Assembly (NCBI RefSeq): GCF_000802365.1
Contig: NZ_JSZE01000045.1
Location: forward strand, 1-41,690
Direction of reading: 5' to 3'
Length of the DNA: 41,690 nt
From: Xanthomonas cannabis pv. cannabis
Lineage (GTDB): Bacteria; Pseudomonadota; Gammaproteobacteria; Xanthomonadales; Xanthomonadaceae
In this document: piece by piece, positions 38,543 through 41,690 of the stretch
Layout of the letters: each line of letters opens with the position of its first letter
Position numbering within the stretch: position 1 is the stretch's first letter
Notes under the pieces: generated by a model
Database searches by the model: none
What the model was told of the DNA's origin: nothing
What the model saw: only the letters and a program-made list of their open reading frames with translations
Program-made: the position numbers and the translations under genes

Positions 38543-40861
38543 TCAGAAACTGAAGGTGGCGTTCAATACTGCCGAGCGGCCGTCGCCCGGCAATGCCCAG
38601 CCGTTTCCGGCGGTGACGGTGCCTGCGGCATTGACGGTCAGGTTGTTGCGCACGCTGGTGTAGTACTCCTTGTCGAACAGGTTGTTGACGTTCAACTGCA
38701 GGCTGAGCCAGTCGTTGACGCGTAGGCCGACCATCGCCCGGTGCACCCAGTAATCGTCGGTCTTGATGTAGGCCGCGCCCGACGCATTGTTCGGATAGAA
38801 GCCGCCCTGATAGGTGACGCCATAACCAAAGGTCCACTGGTTGAGCGAATAGGTGGTCCAGATGTTGCCGGCATTGCGCGGGGTCTGCACCAGTTCGCGT
38901 CCGGCGACCGGATCGCCGGTGAGGCTGGCGGTGCGATTGGACACGCTCTGCAGCACTTCGCTGTCCAGGAAGGTGTAATTGGCGAAGATCGACCAGCGGT
39001 CGGTCAGGTACCCGGCCGCACCCAGCGCGATGCCGTCCACGCGTGCCTTGCCGTCCAGCACCTGCTCGGGAATCAGCGGGTCGCCGCTGTTGACCTTGTA
39101 GTTTTCGCGCTCGTTGCGGAATACCGCCGCGGTCAGCGCCAGGCGCTCATCCAGCACGTCCCACTTGCCGCCCAGTTCGATGTTGACTGCCGTTTCCGGC
39201 GCCACATTGCAGTTGGCACCGGCAGTGGCAGTGGCGATCGGGGTGCACGAGCCGTTGACCGAGGCCTTGGAGGGCGTCTTGCTGTTGGCGTAGGACAGAT
39301 ACAGGCTGGCGTTATCGGCCGGCTTGAACACCAGGCCGGCACGATAGGAGAACAGGTCTTCTTCGTTGCCGGCCGGGAAACCTGCGGCAACGCCGGTGAT
39401 GCCACCGGCGGCGTTGACGGTGTAGGTGGTGCTATCGCCTTCGTTGTGCTCGTAGCGCCCGCCGACATTGAGCATCCACTGCTCGTTGAACTGCAGCGTA
39501 TCGAACAGGTAGATCGCCTGGTTGGTCAGGCTGCCCTTGCTGTGAGCGGTGCGGAAATAGTTCTGCGGGCCGGTCCAGATGTTGTACGGATTGTCGAAGC
39601 TCTGCAGCGGGTAGGTGATGCCTGTGGTGGAGCCGTCGGCATTGCGGAAGGTCGTACCGCTGTCCAGCTCGAAGTCTTCCTTGCTGAAGGCCACGCCGGC
39701 GACGATGCGATGCTCGATGGCGCCGGTGCGCAGCGTGGCGGTCAGATCGGTCTGGCTGTGCGCAATGAAATTCTCGGTCTCGCGCACCAGGCCGCGCGGG
39801 CCGCTGTTCGGATTCCAGGTGGCGGGCGGCTGGCTGACACAGGTACGACCGGTGTACGGGTCGGTGCCATCGGGCAGGCACCAGGTGCCCTGCAGCGCGG
39901 TGGCATTGAGGCTCTGGTCCACCCGCTGCAGGCGCGCCAGGCTGCGCAGTTTGAGGGTGTCGCCAAAATCCATGTCCAGCACGCCGGTGAGCATGTCCAC
40001 GTCGATCTCCTGACGCGAGGTATTGCGATAACCGTAATAGGTTTCGCGGTCCACGCCCGGCAACGGGCCGTCGTTGAACGGGCTGAGCGCAAACGGCACG
40101 CCGTACTGCGGCAGGTTGTTGTCGTGCTGGTGCAGGTAGCTCAGGGTGAAGCGGGTGTCCGAGCCCAGGCCGAAGGCCACCGACGGCGCAAAGCCCCAGC
40201 GGTGACGGAATTCTTCGTCGCGGCCCGGCACGTCCTGGGTGTGGCCCATCGCGTTCAGTCGCACGGCGGCGCCGTTGTCGAAGTCGTGGTTGCTGTCGAC
40301 GGTGAGGCGGCCGTAGCGGTCGCTGCCGCCACCGATCAGCACGTTGGTGAAGTCGCCCTGGCCGGCCGTCTTGGTCACCAGATTGATGTTGCCGCCGACC
40401 GAGCCGGCACCGGACATGGCCGAATTGGCGCCGTTGATCAGCTCCACCGCTTCCAGGTTGAAGGTATCGCTGCGGCTGTATTGCGCGCTGTCGCGCACGC
40501 CGTCGGTGGTGATGTCGCTGCTTGCCGTGAAGCCGCGCAGGTTGATGCTGTCGCCATAGCCGCCGCCGCCTTCGCCCGCACCGAAGGTGATGCCGGGCAG
40601 GGTGCTCAGCACATCGCGCAAGGACAGCAGATTCTGCTGGTCCATGGTCTGCTTGGTGACCACGGTGATGGTCTGCGGCGTATCGCGCAGGGCTTCGGTG
40701 TACTTGGGCGAGGACGGCTTCTGCGCACGCTCCTGCTGTACCCGGATGGCATCCAGATCCACTGCACCCGGAGGGGCCGGCGCGTCGCCAGGTTGGGCAA
40801 GGGCGGGGGCGGACAGCGTCAACAGCACGGCCGAGGTGAGCGGGGAAATCCTGGGAGTCAT
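38543..40861 (-). CDS. TonB-dependent siderophore receptor (Fiu/PiuA-like)
   Basis: The 772-residue outer-membrane receptor has a signal peptide ([15 protein letters not shown]), a possible TonB box in VDLDAIRV, and a plug domain (about 50-175). The plug contains [41 protein letters not shown] and [13 protein letters not shown] 22-strand barrel then ends in aromatic ATFSF, the assembly signal. No STN signalling domain is present. Similarity of pattern is to catecholate receptors of the Fiu/PiuA group, consistent with piuC next door. The ATG at 40861 lacks a strong ribosome site. A promoter with a Fur-like box lies about 230 nt upstream. Confidence 0.93.
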   Translation of the reverse strand: MTPRISPLTSAVLLTLSAPALAQPGDAPAPPGAVDLDAIRVQQERAQKPSSPKYTEALRDTPQTITVVTKQTMDQQNLLSLRDVLSTLPGITFGAGEGGGGYGDSINLRGFTASSDITTDGVRDSAQYSRSDTFNLEAVELINGANSAMSGAGSVGGNINLVTKTAGQGDFTNVLIGGGSDRYGRLTVDSNHDFDNGAAVRLNAMGHTQDVPGRDEEFRHRWGFAPSVAFGLGSDTRFTLSYLHQHDNNLPQYGVPFALSPFNDGPLPGVDRETYYGYRNTSRQEIDVDMLTGVLDMDFGDTLKLRSLARLQRVDQSLNATALQGTWCLPDGTDPYTGRTCVSQPPATWNPNSGPRGLVRETENFIAHSQTDLTATLRTGAIEHRIVAGVAFSKEDFELDSGTTFRNADGSTTGITYPLQSFDNPYNIWTGPQNYFRTAHSKGSLTNQAIYLFDTLQFNEQWMLNVGGRYEHNEGDSTTYTVNAAGGITGVAAGFPAGNEEDLFSYRAGLVFKPADNASLYLSYANSKTPSKASVNGSCTPIATATAGANCNVAPETAVNIELGGKWDVLDERLALTAAVFRNERENYKVNSGDPLIPEQVLDGKARVDGIALGAAGYLTDRWSIFANYTFLDSEVLQSVSNRTASLTGDPVAGRELVQTPRNAGNIWTTYSLNQWTFGYGVTYQGGFYPNNASGAAYIKTDDYWVHRAMVGLRVNDWLSLQLNVNNLFDKEYYTSVRNNLTVNAAGTVTAGNGWALPGDGRSAVLNATFSF

Positions 40862-41090
40862 GAGATGTCTCGAAAAGGAAAGCGATGCTCCGGCCTGGCG
40901 ATGGCTCGGCGGATGCGGGAAGGGTCGAACGCCGCCGCTAGCCCACCGCGACCCGCCGGCTGCCACCACACGCGCGGCGGCGCGGCGCTGAAAAGCGCAG
41001 GCCGGCAACAGGCGGATCAGAGGTGTCGGGCAGGGCAGGGCGCATGGGATCGCAGGCAGGTCAGATGTTAAGAAGACCTGAAGGGCTGCG

Positions 41091-41120
41091 ATCTTAAATG
41101 CAAATCATTCTTCTTTGCAA
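41091..41120 (-). promoter_or_regulatory. Putative sigma-70 promoter for the TonB receptor operon
   Basis: On the minus strand TTGCAA (41120-41115) and TAAGAT (41096-41091) are separated by 18 nt, an acceptable -35/-10 pair in the only AT-rich stretch of the gap. The Fur-like box overlaps its spacer and -10 element, as expected for a repressed promoter. Confidence 0.5.
41094..41112. promoter_or_regulatory. Fur-box-like operator
   Basis: The 19-nt sequence TTAAATGCAAATCATTCTT matches the E. coli Fur consensus GATAATGATAATCATTATC at 12 of 19 positions, including the run AATCATT. It overlaps the putative promoter of the siderophore receptor. Binding of Fur with Fe2+ would repress the operon; the match is by eye. 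Confidence 0.55.
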
Positions 41121-41186
41121 TCTTCGCCGATCGACGGCGCACGCTGTCCGCCGATGGCGGGCGCTAGTGTGGGGTTGCGGGTCGCC

Positions 41187-41516
41187 TCAGCGGTCGTCGC
41201 GGGTCCAGATGCCGTCGTGCTCGCGCTTGACCGGAAACTTGGGCACGGCAGTGTACGCGGGTGCACACAGCGGGCGGCCATCGCGGATATCGAAGCGCGC
41301 ACTATGCAGCTGGCACTCGATGGTACCGGCCACCGGGTCGAAGCTGCCGGGCGACAGCTCGTAGTCTTCATGGCTGCAGCGGTCTTCCAGCGCGTACAGC
41401 TCGCCGTCGAGGTTGAACACCACGATGGGCGCGTCGGTCACTTCATCCCATACGGTTTGCAGTTCGCCGGGCAGCAAGGCTGCGCTGGCGCAGACAAAGG
41501 TCCACGTCTCGCTCAC
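41187..41516 (-). CDS. Rieske [2Fe-2S] ferredoxin-like protein
   Basis: The 109-residue protein carries the Rieske cluster ligands Cys47 and His49 (CSHEDY) and Cys68 and His71 (CQLHSARFD). It resembles the stand-alone ferredoxin subunits of non-heme iron oxygenases, but no oxygenase gene is next to it. There is no signal peptide. The start codon is GTG, overlapping the stop of the upstream acetyltransferase gene in a GTGA arrangement, so the two are coupled. Its partner is unknown. Confidence 0.92.
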   Translation of the reverse strand: MSETWTFVCASAALLPGELQTVWDEVTDAPIVVFNLDGELYALEDRCSHEDYELSPGSFDPVAGTIECQLHSARFDIRDGRPLCAPAYTAVPKFPVKREHDGIWTRDDR

Positions 41517-41690
41517 GGGGATGCGCCGTCCAGCGGTTTTTCCAGCACTTCGAAGCGCAGATCCTGACGCAGCGGCACGCCGAAGCGTTCGTCGCCGTAC
41601 GGAAATGGCTTGAGGATGCCGGTGCGCCGATAGCCGCGGCGCTCATAAAAGGCAATGAGTTCGTTGCGCACATCGATCACGGTCATGCGC
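41513..41690 (-). CDS. GNAT-family acetyltransferase, C-terminal part
   Basis: Only the last 58 or so residues are in the window; the 5' end lies beyond it. The visible sequence has MTVIDVRNELIAFYERRGY, the final helix and strand typical of a GNAT fold (FYERxGF-type motif), then RTGILKPFPYG and a C-terminal tail ending LDGASP. The acceptor substrate cannot be told. The gene is coupled to the Rieske gene through an overlapping stop/start. Confidence 0.75.
   Translation of the reverse strand, partial: RMTVIDVRNELIAFYERRGYRRTGILKPFPYGDERFGVPLRQDLRFEVLEKPLDGASP

Larger units (their letters stand above)
40862..41186. other. Leader and promoter region of the iron operon
   Basis: This gap of 325 nt lies between the Rieske gene stop and the receptor start. 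It holds the Fur-like box and promoter at 41091-41120, leaving a leader of roughly 220 nt in front of the receptor ATG. A local AT-rich patch (about 41085-41125) stands out against the GC-rich surroundings. I find no gene here. Confidence 0.6.

Noticed and set aside
38741-41071. Long open frame (about 776 codons) opposite the TonB receptor
   Set aside because: The receptor on the other strand has signal, plug and barrel motifs; the antisense translation shows only compositional bias.

Overview
The window is a GC-rich bacterial chromosome segment whose gene content and order match Xanthomonas or a close relative in the Xanthomonadaceae. The basis is the rpoN/PTS/LPS-transport block, the purM/DUF2066/PerM/hda block, the AmgK-MurU recycling pair and the TonB receptor/PiuC iron locus, together with small GC-rich intergenic repeats. 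I cannot name the species from sequence alone. I see no rRNA, tRNA, CRISPR array, phage, transposase or broken gene. About 43 genes are supported, two of them cut by the window edges.

Region 1 (1-5750): the tail of an APC-family amino acid permease, a cyanide-insensitive-type cytochrome bd oxidase (cydA-cydB), a lipoprotein esterase and the Mg2+ transporter mgtE. Region 2 (5750-16320, all minus strand) holds a permease-free regulatory PTS (EI, HPr, mannose-type IIA, HPr kinase, EIIA-Ntr), rapZ, hpf and rpoN, then lptB-lptA-lptC and kdsC-kdsD. This groups nitrogen/sugar-phosphate signalling with Kdo synthesis and LPS export. A terminator-like hairpin and a heptamer repeat array lie between rapZ and the IIA gene, so the block is probably at least two transcription units. 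Region 3 (16355-26052): ibaG, murA and a small membrane-anchored EF-hand protein read rightward. A leftward purine block (purM, two membrane proteins, purN, two DUF3108 paralogues) faces a rightward DUF2066-PerM-hda operon.

Region 4 (26275-31904): the amgK-murU peptidoglycan-recycling pair, a GlsB/YeaQ-type membrane protein, an M20 peptidase, a secreted ComEA-like helix-hairpin-helix protein and a HutD-family protein. Region 5 (31914-40861, all minus strand) is the most interesting part. It is an eight-gene run of TonB-dependent siderophore receptor, PiuC hydroxylase, Sel1 protein, small PepSY membrane protein, DUF2271, DUF4198, ApbE flavin transferase and a membrane-anchored CysJ-like diflavin reductase. 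A Fur-box-like sequence lies inside a plausible promoter ahead of it. It reads as an iron-uptake system coupled to a trans-envelope flavin/heme reductase, and the DUF2271 protein carries a candidate covalent-FMN site. The reductase gene also contains an 11-unit hexanucleotide repeat encoding an acidic linker, and the convergent hutD gene contains a related repeat. The window closes with a Rieske ferredoxin and the end of a GNAT acetyltransferase.
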